From: Cellulosimicrobium funkei
GTDB lineage: Bacteria > Actinomycetota > Actinomycetes > Actinomycetales > Cellulomonadaceae
Length of the DNA stretch: 64,000 nucleotides
Assembly (NCBI RefSeq): GCF_001019615.1
Contig: NZ_JNBQ01000018.1
Coordinates: 1 to 64,000, forward strand
Reading direction: 5' to 3'
The number at the start of each line of letters is the position of its first letter. The first letter of the stretch is position 1. A program made the translations under genes and the position numbers. Shown piece after piece: positions 55,101 through 64,000 of the stretch. The notes below the pieces were generated by a model that worked only from the letters and a program-made list of their open reading frames with translations, was not told the origin of the DNA and made no database searches.

Positions 55101-55234
55101 GATGTCCTCCAGTGATGTCCTGTCGTGGGTGTGAACGTCGTCGTCACAGGACCCCGAGGACAGCGGTCCCCGTCATGGGAGAGACGGGAGTGACCGGTGA
55201 TCCTCATCGGCGGACGTGCTCTGGAGAACACGAA

Positions 55235-55264
55235 GGCCACGGGTCCGAGACGGACTCCGCGGCC
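55235..55264 (-). terminator. Attenuator hairpin in the whiB7 leader
   Basis: Stem of 12 pairs with one mismatch and one bulge, loop of about 3-4 nt, followed on the minus strand by TTCGTGTTCT. It sits between the upstream ORF and whiB7, as expected for a conditional terminator. Confidence 0.55.
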
Positions 55265-55272
55265 TGGAAGGT

Positions 55273-55291
55273 TCTGGTCGGTCAGACCAGA
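55273..55291 (-). promoter_or_regulatory. Leader hairpin holding the upstream-ORF stop
   Basis: Perfect 7-bp stem TCTGGTC/GACCAGA, 5-nt loop; the upstream ORF stop codon lies in the loop. A ribosome finishing or stalling there would open this hairpin and change pairing of the attenuator next to it. Confidence 0.5.
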
Positions 55292-55437
55292 CGTGTCCTG
55301 GAGGCGGAGTCGGGAGCGGGGCGGGTGACGAAGGTGCCGCCGCGGTGCGCGGTTGCACGCGGACGGAGTCCTCCTGGCGTGCCCGTGTAGACGGACGCGT
55401 TATCCAGCAGGTTCGCCATGGCGATCTGGTTCTTCAT
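55282..55437 (-). CDS. Upstream ORF in the whiB7 leader
   Basis: A 51-aa reading frame from ATG 55437 (MKNQIAMANLLDNASVYTG) with GGAAAG upstream, ending in the leader hairpin at 55282. In other actinobacteria the whiB7 leader has an upstream ORF whose slow translation under ribosome-targeting drugs relieves attenuation. The peptide sequence itself is not expected to be conserved. Whether it is translated is inferred. Confidence 0.55.
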   Translation of the reverse strand: MKNQIAMANLLDNASVYTGTPGGLRPRATAHRGGTFVTRPAPDSASRTRLV

Positions 55438-55507
55438 CAGCTTTCCCACCCCCTCTCTCCGTTCGAGGCCCGCCTCCCGGCGCGCCCCTCTCCAACAGGA
55501 CTCGTCG

Positions 55508-55553
55508 ACCATATGTCGCGCGTCGCGGGACGCACAACTTATTTACGGGAAAT
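55508..55553 (-). promoter_or_regulatory. whiB7 promoter with AT-rich WhiB7 element
   Basis: On the minus strand: AT-rich block AATTTCCCGTAAATAAG (55553-55537), then -35 TTGTGC (55537-55532), an 18-bp spacer and -10 TATGGT (55513-55508). WhiB7 targets carry such an AT-rich block directly upstream of the -35. This places the transcript start near 55500, before the upstream ORF. Confidence 0.6.
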
Positions 55554-55603
55554 TCTTCGACGAGTTTTTCCCACCCTCCGCGGGGCCCCGGAACGGCTCC
55601 CCG

Positions 55604-57658
55604 TCACCGCTCCGCGCGGCCCACGATGTCCAGGATCGTCGCGCCGTACCGCTCGATCTTCGCGGGCCCGAGCCCGTTGATGCGGGCCAGCGCGGCCGTG
55701 CTGCTGGGCCGCGTCTCGGCGATCGCCGCGAGCGTCGTGTCCACGACCACCGTGAACGCGGGCTTGTCGGTCTCCTGAGCGACCTGGCGCCGCCACTCGC
55801 GCAGGTTCTCGAACAGCTCGCGGTCGTACTCCCCCGTCAGCCGCAGCTTCGCCTGCCCGGCGCGCGGACGACGCGTCCCGTGGGCGCCGGGCTCGTCGGG
55901 CCACAGCCCGTCGAGGAAGCGCGTCCGGCGCCGTGTCGCACGACCACCCGGGTTGCGCGACCGCGCGAACGACAGCTCGAGGTGCTCCCGGGCACGGGTG
56001 ATGCCCACGTAGAGCAGCCGCCGCTCCTCCGCGATCGCCTCGTCCGTCTCCGCGAGCGAGATCGGCATGAGGCCCTCGCTCACGCCGGCGAGGAACACGG
56101 CGTCCCACTCGAGGCCCTTGGCGGCGTGGAGCGAGGCGAGCGTCACGCCCTCCACGGTCGGCGCGTGCTGCGCGGCGGCACGCTCGTCGAGCTCGGCCAC
56201 GAACGTCGCGACCGTCGGGGCGGGCCCCCCGGCCGCCTGCGCGAGCGCCGCGACGTCGTCGGCGAGCGCGACGAGCGCCTGCGTGGACTCCCACCGCTCA
56301 CGCGCCGCACCACGCGCGGCGGGCGGCTCGGGGGCCCACCCGGCGGCGGCGAGGACGTCGCGCACCGTCTCCGGCATCGCGACGTCCGGGTCCGCAGACC
56401 GGGCGGCGCCGCGCAGCAGCACGATCGCGTCGCGCACCTCCTTGCGCTGGAAGAAGCGCTCGCCGCCCCGGACGAGGTAGCCGATGCCCGCGTCCGCGAG
56501 CGCCGACTCGAACGCCTCGGACTGCGCGTTGGTCCGGTACAGGACCGCGATCTCGCTCGCGCGCGTCCCCGCCGCGAGGAGCCGCGTGATCCGCTGGGCG
56601 ATGCCGGTTGCCTCCGCCTCGTCGTCGTCGTACGCGGTGAACGCGACCGGTGGGCCCGCGGGCCGCTGGGCGACGAGCTCGAGCGCCTGGTGCGCACCGC
56701 CCGCGCGCCCGGCGCGCGCGAGGAGCTGGTTCGCGAGGTTCACGACCTGCGGCGTCGAGCGGTAGTCGCGCACGAGCCGGATGACCTGGGCGCCCGGGTG
56801 GGTGCGCGAGAACGTGAGGAGGTGGTGCGGCGTCGCGCCCGTGAACGAGTAGATCGTCTGAGACGGGTCCCCGACGACGCACAGCTCCTCACGTCCCCCG
56901 AGCCACTGGTCGAGGACGAACTGCTGGAGCGGGGAGACGTCCTGGTACTCGTCGACGACGAAGTGGCGGTACTGGCGCCGCACCTCGTCCGCGACCCCGC
57001 CCTGCGTCGAGAGCATGTCCCCCAGCATGAGGAGCACGTCCTCGAAGTCGATGACCGACCTCTCGGTCTTCACGTCCTCGTACGCCGTGATGAGGCGCGC
57101 GACCGTCTGGTGGTCGTAGCCCGCGGGAGGCTCGCGGTCGATCGCCTCGCACGCCCGGACGTAGTCGTCGGCGGTGACGAGCGAGACCTTGGCCCACTCG
57201 ACCTCGGACGACAGGTCGCGCACCGCGACGCGGTCGACGCCGACCCCGAGCCGGCGCGCGGACTCGGCGATGACCGGTGCCTTGTGCTCGAGGATGCGCG
57301 GCGGCGCCCCGCCGACCACCTTGGGCCAGAAGTAGCCGAGCTGTCGCAGCGCCGCGGCGTGGAACGTGCGCGCCTGGACGCCCGTCGCGCCGAGCTCGCG
57401 CAGGCGCGTGCGCATCTCGCCCGCGGCGCGCGCCGTGAACGTCACGGCGAGCACGCTCGTGGGGGCGTACACGCCGGTGCGGACGCCGTAGGCGATGCGG
57501 TGGGTGATCGCGCGCGTCTTGCCCGTCCCCGCTCCGGCCAGGACGCAGACGGGGCCACGCAGCGCGACGGCGACGTCGCGCTGGTCGGGGTCGAGCGCGT
57601 CGAGGATCTCGTCGGCGGAGCGCAGTGACGGCGGACGTGAGACCGGTGGCGTGGACAT
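55604..57658 (-). CDS. uvrD2: ATP-dependent DNA helicase UvrD2
   Basis: 684 aa, SF1A helicase with 3'-5' polarity. Walker A LAGAGTGKTRAITHRIAYG near 43, VVDEYQDVSPLQQFVLDQ near 225, CVVGDPSQTIYSFTGA, TLASLHAAKGLEWDAVF near 520, VGITRAREHLELSF near 560. A C-terminal HRDC domain (LREWRRQVAQETDKPAFTVV, ending GLGPAKIERYG) marks UvrD2. The ATG at 57658 is used; a GTG one codon earlier is equivalent. It shares its intergenic region with the whiB7 promoter upstream end. Confidence 0.93.
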   Translation of the reverse strand: MSTPPVSRPPSLRSADEILDALDPDQRDVAVALRGPVCVLAGAGTGKTRAITHRIAYGVRTGVYAPTSVLAVTFTARAAGEMRTRLRELGATGVQARTFHAAALRQLGYFWPKVVGGAPPRILEHKAPVIAESARRLGVGVDRVAVRDLSSEVEWAKVSLVTADDYVRACEAIDREPPAGYDHQTVARLITAYEDVKTERSVIDFEDVLLMLGDMLSTQGGVADEVRRQYRHFVVDEYQDVSPLQQFVLDQWLGGREELCVVGDPSQTIYSFTGATPHHLLTFSRTHPGAQVIRLVRDYRSTPQVVNLANQLLARAGRAGGAHQALELVAQRPAGPPVAFTAYDDDEAEATGIAQRITRLLAAGTRASEIAVLYRTNAQSEAFESALADAGIGYLVRGGERFFQRKEVRDAIVLLRGAARSADPDVAMPETVRDVLAAAGWAPEPPAARGAARERWESTQALVALADDVAALAQAAGGPAPTVATFVAELDERAAAQHAPTVEGVTLASLHAAKGLEWDAVFLAGVSEGLMPISLAETDEAIAEERRLLYVGITRAREHLELSFARSRNPGGRATRRRTRFLDGLWPDEPGAHGTRRPRAGQAKLRLTGEYDRELFENLREWRRQVAQETDKPAFTVVVDTTLAAIAETRPSSTAALARINGLGPAKIERYGATILDIVGRAER

Positions 57659-57849
57659 CACCCACGATTCTCGCAGGCACCGGTGACACGCGGGAGCCGG
57701 CTCGCTCGGGCGACTGCCGGGCGTCTGTCGGGCGTCTGCCGGGCCTGGGGCGGGCTGACGGTGGGAACAGCGCGCGGGCCGCCGGTGTTACCGTCACGAC
57801 CGATCGCCCGCGGCACGCGCCGCCCGGACCCGCACCTGGAGAGCCCTCG

Positions 57850-58116
57850 ATGAGCACCGCCCCGACCCTTCCCGACGCCGGCTCGATCGTCATGTACTCG
57901 ACGAGCTGGTGCGGGTACTGCCGCCGCCTCAAGACGCAGCTCGACTCCGAGGGCATCGGCTACACCGAGGTGAACATCGAGGAGACCCCGGGGACCGCGG
58001 AGTTCGTGGAGTCGGTCAACGGCGGCAACCAGACGGTCCCGACCGTCGTCTTCCCCGACGGCTCCGCCGCGACCAACCCGTCGCTCGCCGAGGTCAAGCA
58101 GCGCCTCGCCGTCTGA
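57850..58116 (+). CDS. Mycoredoxin / glutaredoxin-like protein
   Basis: 88 aa, one glutaredoxin fold: IVMYSTSWCGYCRRLKTQLD near 14 with the CGYC redox pair, EVNIEETPGTAEFVESVNGG, and the cis-Pro loop TVPTVVFPDG near 62. Mycoredoxin reduces mycothiol mixed disulfides in actinobacteria. The start ATG at 57850 follows GGAGAG. It lies divergent from uvrD2 as in mycobacteria. Confidence 0.93.
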   Translation: MSTAPTLPDAGSIVMYSTSWCGYCRRLKTQLDSEGIGYTEVNIEETPGTAEFVESVNGGNQTVPTVVFPDGSAATNPSLAEVKQRLAV

Positions 58117-58141
58117 TCCCACCCGGAGGTGGGCAGGAGAG

Positions 58142-58171
58142 GGGCCCGGTCCGGACGCCCGGACCGGGCCC
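58142..58171. terminator. Terminator between mycoredoxin and nudC
   Basis: Perfect 13-bp G/C-rich stem (58142-58154 with 58159-58171), 4-nt loop, followed by CTCCTT on the plus strand; between two convergent genes. Confidence 0.8.
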
Positions 58172-58199
58172 TCCTTCATGCCCACGACGTCTCGGGGGT

Positions 58200-59234
58200 T
58201 CAGGCGTCGGGGAGGCGGCCGCCGAACCAGTCCTCGACGAGCGAGCGCGCGATGGACGCGCGGCCCGGGAGCAGCACGTCGCCCGTGCGGACCGCGGCGG
58301 CGAGCTCGGGGCGCGTGAACCAGCGCGCGTCGGTGAGCTCGACGCCGTCGACGTGCAGCTCGGTCGTCAGCGCCCGCGCGGCGAACCCGAGCATGAGCGA
58401 CGCCGGGAAGGGCCACGGCTGGCTGCCCCGGTAGGCGACCTCGCCGACGACGACGCCCGCCTCCTCCGCCACCTCGCGCCGGACCGCGCTCTCGAGCGAC
58501 TCGCCCGGCTCGACGTACCCGGCGAGCGTCGAGAAGCGCCGCTCGGGCCAGTGGGCGGCGTGGCCGAGCAGCAGCCGCTCGTCGTCGCCCTCGCCGTGCA
58601 CGACCGTCATGATGACCGCCGGGTCCGTGCGCGGGTACAGCTCCACGCCCTGCGCGACGCAGCGCCGCGTCCAGCCCCCGTTCTCGACCGTCGTCCGCCC
58701 CCCGCAGCGCGGGCACCGGGTGTGGTTCGCGTGCCACGCCGCGAGGGCGACGGCCTCGGTCGCGAGCCCCGCCAGCGGCCCCTCGAGACCTCCGACCAGC
58801 TCGCGGAGCCCCGACCACGACCGCTCGCGAGCGAGCACGGCGAACGGGTCGGAGGCGTCGACGCCCTCGATGTCGACCTCCTCCGCGTCGGCGTCGTCGG
58901 GCAGGACGAGCGCCACGTACGCGACGCCGTCCCCCTCGCCGAGGAAGAGCCAGCGTGCCTGGTCCTCGTCGGCGGCGGCACCGACGTCGGCCAGCGCCGC
59001 CGGGTCGAGCAGCGCCACGCCGTCCGCCGGGCCCGGCCCGGCGAGCGCGAGGCGGCCGCGGTGGACGAGGACGACGCGGGTCGTGGCCTCGCCGCGCAGC
59101 GTCCGCACGAGGTCGGGCTCGCCGCGGCGGTGGGCCGCGCGGTCCAGGACCGCCGCGTCGAGCGGCAGCGGGAGGTCGCGGAGGGTGGTCCTGGGGAGCG
59201 TGCCCGACGACGGTCGGGGGGCAGGGGTGGTCAC
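58200..59234 (-). CDS. nudC: NAD(+) diphosphatase / NADH pyrophosphatase
   Basis: 344 aa. Zinc ribbon with HTRCPRCGGRTTVENGGWTR near 180 and a further Cys (RRCVAQG), Nudix box GYVEPGESLESAVRREVAEE near 250, and the NudC signature SQPWPFPASLM downstream. It cleaves NAD(H) to NMN and AMP and can remove NAD caps from RNA. The GTG at 59234 is preferred; upstream reading would cross the divergent phosphotransferase promoter. Confidence 0.93.
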   Translation of the reverse strand: MTTPAPRPSSGTLPRTTLRDLPLPLDAAVLDRAAHRRGEPDLVRTLRGEATTRVVLVHRGRLALAGPGPADGVALLDPAALADVGAAADEDQARWLFLGEGDGVAYVALVLPDDADAEEVDIEGVDASDPFAVLARERSWSGLRELVGGLEGPLAGLATEAVALAAWHANHTRCPRCGGRTTVENGGWTRRCVAQGVELYPRTDPAVIMTVVHGEGDDERLLLGHAAHWPERRFSTLAGYVEPGESLESAVRREVAEEAGVVVGEVAYRGSQPWPFPASLMLGFAARALTTELHVDGVELTDARWFTRPELAAAVRTGDVLLPGRASIARSLVEDWFGGRLPDA

Positions 59235-59305
59235 CCTCCGACCGTAGGCCACACGACCGGCGTGGGTGGCCCGGGCCGCGGGCGGGGAGCGACTACCGTG
59301 GTCGG

Positions 59306-60226
59306 GTGCCTCGCTCACCGTTGACCCTCGCCGCGCTCGCGACCGCCGCCGTGCCGGGTCTCGACGCCCGCAGCGCGCTGGCCGTCGAGGACCCGGGCGA
59401 CTACGACACCGCCGTCGTGACCGACGCCGACGGCGCCCGGTGGACGGTGCGCGCCCCGCGCAGCCTCCAGGCGGGGGCGGCGCTCGAGGCCGAGGCGGAG
59501 CTCCTCACCTCGCTCCAGCTCTACGCCGACACCGGCGTGCTGTCCTTCGCGGTGCCCCGCATCAGCGGGACCGCGCTCCTGCCCGAGGGTGGGCGCGCGG
59601 TCGTGCACCCGGCGCTCGACGGGACGACGCTCGACGTCGACGCGCTGCGCCCCGGGCCCGGGCTCGCCGCCGACCTCGGCCGCGTGCTCGCGTCGATCCA
59701 CGAGCTGCCCCGCACGATCGTGGACGACGCCGGGCTGCCCGGGTACGACGTCGAGGAGTACCGCGCCCGGCGGATGGCGGAGCTCGACGAAGCGGCGGCG
59801 ACCGGAAAGGTCCCGACGGCCCTCCTGCGCCGCTGGGAGACGGCGCTCGAGGACGTCTCGCTGTGGCGGTTCCAACCGGTCGTCGTGCACGGGGACCTCG
59901 GCCCGGAGCAGGTCCTCGTCGCGCGCGGCCGCGTCGTCGCCGTGACGGACTGGGCCAGCGCGCGCGTCGCCGACCCCGCGGACGACCTCGCGTGGCTGCT
60001 CGTCTCCGCACCGCCGGAGGCGATCGACTCGATCATGGAGGCGTACCAGCTGCGCCGCACCGAGCTCACCGACAAGCACCTCGTGGACCGCGCGCTCCTC
60101 GTCGGCGAGCTCGCGCTCGCGCGCTGGCTCCTGCACGGCGTGCGGCACGGGCTCGACGACGTCGTCGCGGACGCGCTCGACATGCTCGCCGACCTCGACG
60201 ACGCCACGGAGGACGCCGACGACTGA
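59306..60226 (+). CDS. APH-family phosphotransferase
   Basis: 306 aa with a kinase-like APH fold: RWTVRAPRSLQAGAALEAEA near 48, the Brenner loop VVVHGDLGPEQVLV near 192 (His-Gly-Asp) and the metal-binding VAVTDWASARVADPADDLAW near 210. The APH family phosphorylates antibiotics or small metabolites; macrolide 2'-phosphotransferase-like members sit beside nudC in related genomes. Whether it confers resistance cannot be told. GTG at 59306. Confidence 0.85.
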   Translation: MPRSPLTLAALATAAVPGLDARSALAVEDPGDYDTAVVTDADGARWTVRAPRSLQAGAALEAEAELLTSLQLYADTGVLSFAVPRISGTALLPEGGRAVVHPALDGTTLDVDALRPGPGLAADLGRVLASIHELPRTIVDDAGLPGYDVEEYRARRMAELDEAAATGKVPTALLRRWETALEDVSLWRFQPVVVHGDLGPEQVLVARGRVVAVTDWASARVADPADDLAWLLVSAPPEAIDSIMEAYQLRRTELTDKHLVDRALLVGELALARWLLHGVRHGLDDVVADALDMLADLDDATEDADD

Positions 60227-60279
60227 CCCGGCTCGGCGGCCCGGCGCAGGCCGCCCACGCCCGCGGGTCCGGTCCGGGG

Positions 60280-63200
60280 TCAGCCCGCGAGCAACGCCTC
60301 GATCTCCTCCTCGCCGAGGAGCCGGCGCGGGCGCACGGTCTCGTCGGACGCGACGTAGTAGAACGCGGCGTTCACCTTCTCGAGCGGCAGCCCCGTCCAC
60401 CGCGACCACGCGAGCCTGTAGACCGCGAGCTGCACCTCGCGCACGCTGCGTGCGGCGGAATCCGTGGGTGCCCGTCCCGTCTTCCAGTCGACGACCACGA
60501 CGGCGTCGCGCACGCCTCCGGCGTGCTCCGGCCGCTCGGGGAACACCGCGTCGATGCGCGAGCGCAGCACCGTGTCACCGACCGGGGTCTCGACGTCGAC
60601 CTCGACCGCGACCGGGGTCCGGCTCGCCCACTCGGACGCGAGGAACGTCCGCTGCAGGGACTCGAGGTCCGCGTCGGGGTCGAGGTCGTCGTCGTCCGCG
60701 CCGGGGAGGTCCTCGACGTCCAGGAGCGACGACGTCGTGAAGTAGCGCTCGGCCCACAGGTGGAACCGCGTGCCCCGGCGTGCGTGCACGGTGGGCTCGA
60801 CCGGGACGGGACGCCGCAGGTGCAGCGCGTACTCGTCGCGGTCGGCCGCGAGCCGCACCAGGCTGGACGCCGACACGTGCGCCGGGAGCTCGACCTCCCG
60901 GCCGGAGCGCTCGGCCCGCTCCGCGAGCAGGACCCGGGCGAGCGCGACGAGGTCGCGCCCCTCGGCGTCCACGAGCACGCCGGCGGGCGCGGTGAGCCCG
61001 GCCGGGCCCCTCTCGCCCTGGTCGGCCACGGGGTCCGCTGCGGATCCGGGGACGGACGCGACCCTCGTCGGCGCGTCCGCGCCGAGGCTCGGCGCGGCGT
61101 CACCCCGCGGCTCGTCGGCGGGACGTCGAGCGCGCGCCTCGCGGGCGCGCTCGACGGCTGCCGCGGTGCGGCGCAGCACCGCGCGCGCCGACCCGACGGG
61201 GGCGTCGTCGGGCACGGGCCACTCGCCGGTCACCTCGACGTCCTCGAGCGGGTTGGTGTCGTCGGGTCCGGGCGGGGCCGACCAGCCGTCCGCCGCCACC
61301 ACCCCGGACTCCACGAGCTCGAGGAGGAACGGCGAGAGGACGCGCGGGCGCGAGCCCGTCTGCCACCACGACGCCGTGAGGTACAGCTCGCGGCGCGCCC
61401 GGGTGAACGCGACGTAGGCGAGCCGGCGCTCCTCCGCGAGCTGGTGCTCCCCGCTCGCCGCGCGGAACTCGTCGCGCCGCGCCACGAGCTCCTTGGTGTC
61501 CGACGCAAGGTCGAACCGGAACTCCGGCAGGTCGGCGGCGTCACCGCGCAGCGGGTACGGGAGCTGGCTCACGTCGGTGAGCCACCCGCTGTCCGCGCGC
61601 ACCCCCGAGGACGACTGCGCCGTCGTCGGGAACACGCCGTCCACGAGGCCGGGGACGACGACGACGTCCCACTCGAGCCCCTTCGCGGCGTGCGCGGTGA
61701 TGACCTGCACGGCGTCCGGGTCCGGCTCGCGCACCGGCAGGTCCAGCCCGTTCTCGCGCGTCGAGGCGACGCCGAGCCACGCGAGGAACGCACCGAGCGT
61801 CACGACGTCCGCGGTCTGGGTGAACGTCGCGGCGACGTCGCGGAAGGCGTCGAGGTGCTCGCGCGCCCGGTCGCTCACGGCCTCCGGGTCGACGAGCCGA
61901 CGCGAGGCGAGCAGCGCGTCGTTCGTCACGGCCTCGACGTCGAGACCGAGCGCGCGCTCCGCCTCGACGACGAGCTCCGGCAGCGACAGGTAGGTGAGTC
62001 CGCGCAGGACCCGCAGGGTGCGCGACAGCGCCGCGAGGCGCGCGTGGCCCTGGGCCGTGAGCGTGCGCCCGTCGGCCGCGGGCTCGCCCGGGTCCGGCAG
62101 GTCGTCGAGGGCGTCGACGATCGAGCGGTGGTCGGCGACGTCGCCCTCGACGACCACCAGGTCCGCGCCCTCGCCGTCCGCCGCCGCCGCGCGCCGACGG
62201 GACCCGAGCGCGCCCTCGTGGCGCGCGAGGTCGGCGGCGCGGCTCCCCAGGGCGTGCAGGTCCGCCGACCCGAGGTTGAGCCGGGGACCCGTCAGGAGCC
62301 GGACGAGCGCGTCGCCGCGCGACGGGTCGTGCACCGCCTCGAGGAGCGCGACGACGTCGACGACCTCCGGCGTCGTGAGCAGCCCCCCGAGGCCGACGAC
62401 CTCCACGGGCAGCCCCCTGCGTCGCAGCGCGACCTCGACCGCGGCGAACTGGCTGCGCTTGCGGCACAGGACCGCCGCGGTGACCCGCCCGCCCGGGGCG
62501 CCCGCGGGCCGCCATCGTGCCGCGACGAGCTCCGCGACCGCGGCGGCCTCCTCCTCCGCGGTGGCCGCGACGTGCGCGGACACCGTGCCCGGCCCGGCGT
62601 CGGGCCGCAGCGTGAGCGGCGGCACCTCGACGCGATCACCGGAACCCGCGCCCCCCGCTCCACGCAGCGGGCCGGCGGTGACGTTCGCCGCCGCGAGCAC
62701 CGCGGCGTCGTTGCGCCACGACGTCGACAGGAAGCGCACCGCCGACCGGTCGCCCGTCGCCCGGGGGAACCGCTCGGGGAACCGGGCGAGGCCGCCCGCG
62801 CTCGCGCCGCGCCAGCCGTAGATCGACTGGTGCGGGTCGCCGACGGCCGTCACCGGGTGCCCGCTGCCGAACAGGCCCGCGAGGAGCTCGACCTGCGCGT
62901 GCGACGTGTCCTGGTACTCGTCGAGCAGGACGACGCGGAACCGCGCTCGCTCGGTCTCCCCCACGACCGGGACCTCGCGCGCGAGGCGGGCCGCGAGCGC
63001 CACCTGGTCGCCGAAGTCGAGGGAGTCCGTGGCGCGCTTGCGCCGCCGGTACTCCGCGACGACGTCGAGCAGCCGGACGCGCTCGGCGACGTCACCGACG
63101 AGCTTCTCGACCTCCTTGGTCCGGGCCTTCTGCCGCGGCCCGAGCGGCAGCGCGTCGAGCTGCTCGACGATGTCGGCGAGACGGTCCCGGGCCTCGCCCG

Positions 63201-63858
63201 GCTCGAGGAGGTGCTCGCCGAGGGCGCCGGACAGGCCGAGGACGGCCGCGACGACCGTGCTGAGCGCGCGGTCCGTGCCGAGGTCGTCGTCCCACCCCTC
63301 CACGACCTCGGACGCGAGCTGCCACTGCTGCGCCTCGCCGAGGAGCCGCGCGCCGGGCTCGACGCCCACGCGCAGGCCGTGGTCGCCCACGAGCGAGGCG
63401 GCGTACGCGTTGTACGTCGCGACCGTCGGCCGGTCGAGCAGCGAGAGGGCGGACGACGCGCCGCCGCGGGCGCGCGCGAGCTGCGCGAGCCGCACCTGGA
63501 CGCGCTCGGACAGCTCGCCCGCCGCCTTGCGCGTGAAGGTCAGGCCGAGGACCGCGTCCGGCGCGACGAGCTCGTTCGCGATGAGCCAGACGACGCGCGC
63601 CGCCATGGTCTCCGTCTTGCCCGAGCCCGCCCCCGCGACGACGAGCGTCGGCTCGAGCGGTGCCTCGATCACCTCGACCTGCTCCGGGGTCGGGCGGGGC
63701 CGGCCCAGCAGGTCCGCGATCCGCGTCGCGGACAGCGTCGGGCGCGGCGGCTCGACCGTGCCGGGCGTCGTGGTCTCGGGCGCGACCACGACGCCGTCGG
63801 CAGCGACCAGCCGGACCGGCGGCGTCGGCTCGGGGAGCTCGAACAGCTCGCTGCTCAT
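60280..63858 (-). CDS. adnB: AdnB-type helicase-nuclease subunit
   Basis: 1192 aa, the UvrD-type motor with a C-terminal RecB-like nuclease of the mycobacterial AdnAB end-resection complex. Walker A VVAGAGSGKTETMAARVV near 75, FTRKAAGELSERV, LLDEYQDTSHAQ near 315, VGDPHQSIYGWRGA, ITAHAAKGLEWDVVVVPG near 730, VAFTRARRELYLTASW near 825; nuclease ASSLVRLAADRDEYALHLRR near 1000, then VVVDWKTGRAPTD near 1125. The ATG at 63858 overlaps the upstream adnA stop (ATGA). Confidence 0.92.
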   Translation of the reverse strand: MSSELFELPEPTPPVRLVAADGVVVAPETTTPGTVEPPRPTLSATRIADLLGRPRPTPEQVEVIEAPLEPTLVVAGAGSGKTETMAARVVWLIANELVAPDAVLGLTFTRKAAGELSERVQVRLAQLARARGGASSALSLLDRPTVATYNAYAASLVGDHGLRVGVEPGARLLGEAQQWQLASEVVEGWDDDLGTDRALSTVVAAVLGLSGALGEHLLEPGEARDRLADIVEQLDALPLGPRQKARTKEVEKLVGDVAERVRLLDVVAEYRRRKRATDSLDFGDQVALAARLAREVPVVGETERARFRVVLLDEYQDTSHAQVELLAGLFGSGHPVTAVGDPHQSIYGWRGASAGGLARFPERFPRATGDRSAVRFLSTSWRNDAAVLAAANVTAGPLRGAGGAGSGDRVEVPPLTLRPDAGPGTVSAHVAATAEEEAAAVAELVAARWRPAGAPGGRVTAAVLCRKRSQFAAVEVALRRRGLPVEVVGLGGLLTTPEVVDVVALLEAVHDPSRGDALVRLLTGPRLNLGSADLHALGSRAADLARHEGALGSRRRAAAADGEGADLVVVEGDVADHRSIVDALDDLPDPGEPAADGRTLTAQGHARLAALSRTLRVLRGLTYLSLPELVVEAERALGLDVEAVTNDALLASRRLVDPEAVSDRAREHLDAFRDVAATFTQTADVVTLGAFLAWLGVASTRENGLDLPVREPDPDAVQVITAHAAKGLEWDVVVVPGLVDGVFPTTAQSSSGVRADSGWLTDVSQLPYPLRGDAADLPEFRFDLASDTKELVARRDEFRAASGEHQLAEERRLAYVAFTRARRELYLTASWWQTGSRPRVLSPFLLELVESGVVAADGWSAPPGPDDTNPLEDVEVTGEWPVPDDAPVGSARAVLRRTAAAVERAREARARRPADEPRGDAAPSLGADAPTRVASVPGSAADPVADQGERGPAGLTAPAGVLVDAEGRDLVALARVLLAERAERSGREVELPAHVSASSLVRLAADRDEYALHLRRPVPVEPTVHARRGTRFHLWAERYFTTSSLLDVEDLPGADDDDLDPDADLESLQRTFLASEWASRTPVAVEVDVETPVGDTVLRSRIDAVFPERPEHAGGVRDAVVVVDWKTGRAPTDSAARSVREVQLAVYRLAWSRWTGLPLEKVNAAFYYVASDETVRPRRLLGEEEIEALLAG

Positions 63859-64000
63859 GCCACGACCCTCCTGCCCTCGGGCTGCACCGGGCACGCCCGA
63901 CGCACCGGGCACATCTCGCACAGCCCGTTCTGGCGGGCCGTGAACGTCGCCGCCGACATCGTCCCGGCGGCCTCCTCGACGAGGTCGCGCGCCCAGCTCG
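63855..64000 (-). CDS. adnA: AdnA-type helicase-nuclease subunit, C-terminal end
   Basis: Only the last 48 residues are in the window: FTARQNGLCEMCPVRRACPV closes the RecB-like nuclease with its C-x-x-C and C Fe-S ligands, then VQPEGRRVVA and TGA at 63855, overlapping adnB. The gene order adnA-adnB supports the name. Confidence 0.8.
   Translation of the reverse strand, partial: SWARDLVEEAAGTMSAATFTARQNGLCEMCPVRRACPVQPEGRRVVA

Overview
The window is high-GC actinobacterial chromosome. The right flank (about 43.8-64 kb) keeps the order UPF0182 protein, PPA1309 protein, Lon-like PDZ protease, DUF2342 protein, ThiF-like protein, WhiB7-type regulator, UvrD2, mycoredoxin, NudC, phosphotransferase, AdnB, AdnA. 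As I recall it, this resembles the Rv3192-Rv3202c neighbourhood of Mycobacterium tuberculosis. Codon use and gene content suggest Micrococcales, near Cellulomonas, Cellulosimicrobium or Promicromonosporaceae; the genus is inference. The left flank (1-8.4 kb) is ordinary chromosome: a DUF1918/DUF1876 protein, a thioredoxin-domain DUF255 protein, a membrane-anchored Ser/Thr kinase, a hemerythrin and a polar amino-acid ABC importer.

Between the flanks lies a genomic island of about 35.3 kb in the 3' end of the initiator tRNA gene. A 35-bp direct repeat marks both ends (8464-8498 and 43735-43769), and a tyrosine integrase plus an excisionase-like gene sit beside the intact tRNA. The right third (30.4-42 kb) is the wreck of an actinobacterial conjugative element: a decapitated VirB4-type ATPase, broken ArdC, broken type IV coupling protein, frameshifted SSB and a truncated N6-methylase-like protein. 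The island therefore looks like a former ICE that can no longer transfer itself.

The left half of the island (10.8-26.9 kb) is intact. Operon 1 (+) has six genes joined by stop/start overlaps or very short gaps: Dam-type adenine methylase, HerA-like ATPase, NurA-like nuclease with a zinc-ribbon insert, Cas4-like Fe-S nuclease, an unknown 521-aa protein and an SF1 helicase. It converges on operon 2 (-), a Type III restriction-modification pair (mod-res). Divergent from mod is a single-chain UvrD helicase fused to a PD-(D/E)XK Fe-S nuclease. None of these nine genes shows a lesion, while almost every neighbouring island gene does. The set matches no named multigene defence system I know, and it is my candidate for the undescribed system.

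Smaller points of interest are an IS5/IS427-type element that seems to carry a DUF6228 passenger gene, a 52-aa peptide with an internal repeat coupled to a broken secreted amidase, a coupled DUF4258-BRCT gene pair, premature stops each explained by one C:G-to-T:A transition, and a WhiB7-type leader with upstream ORF, attenuator hairpins and an AT-rich promoter element.
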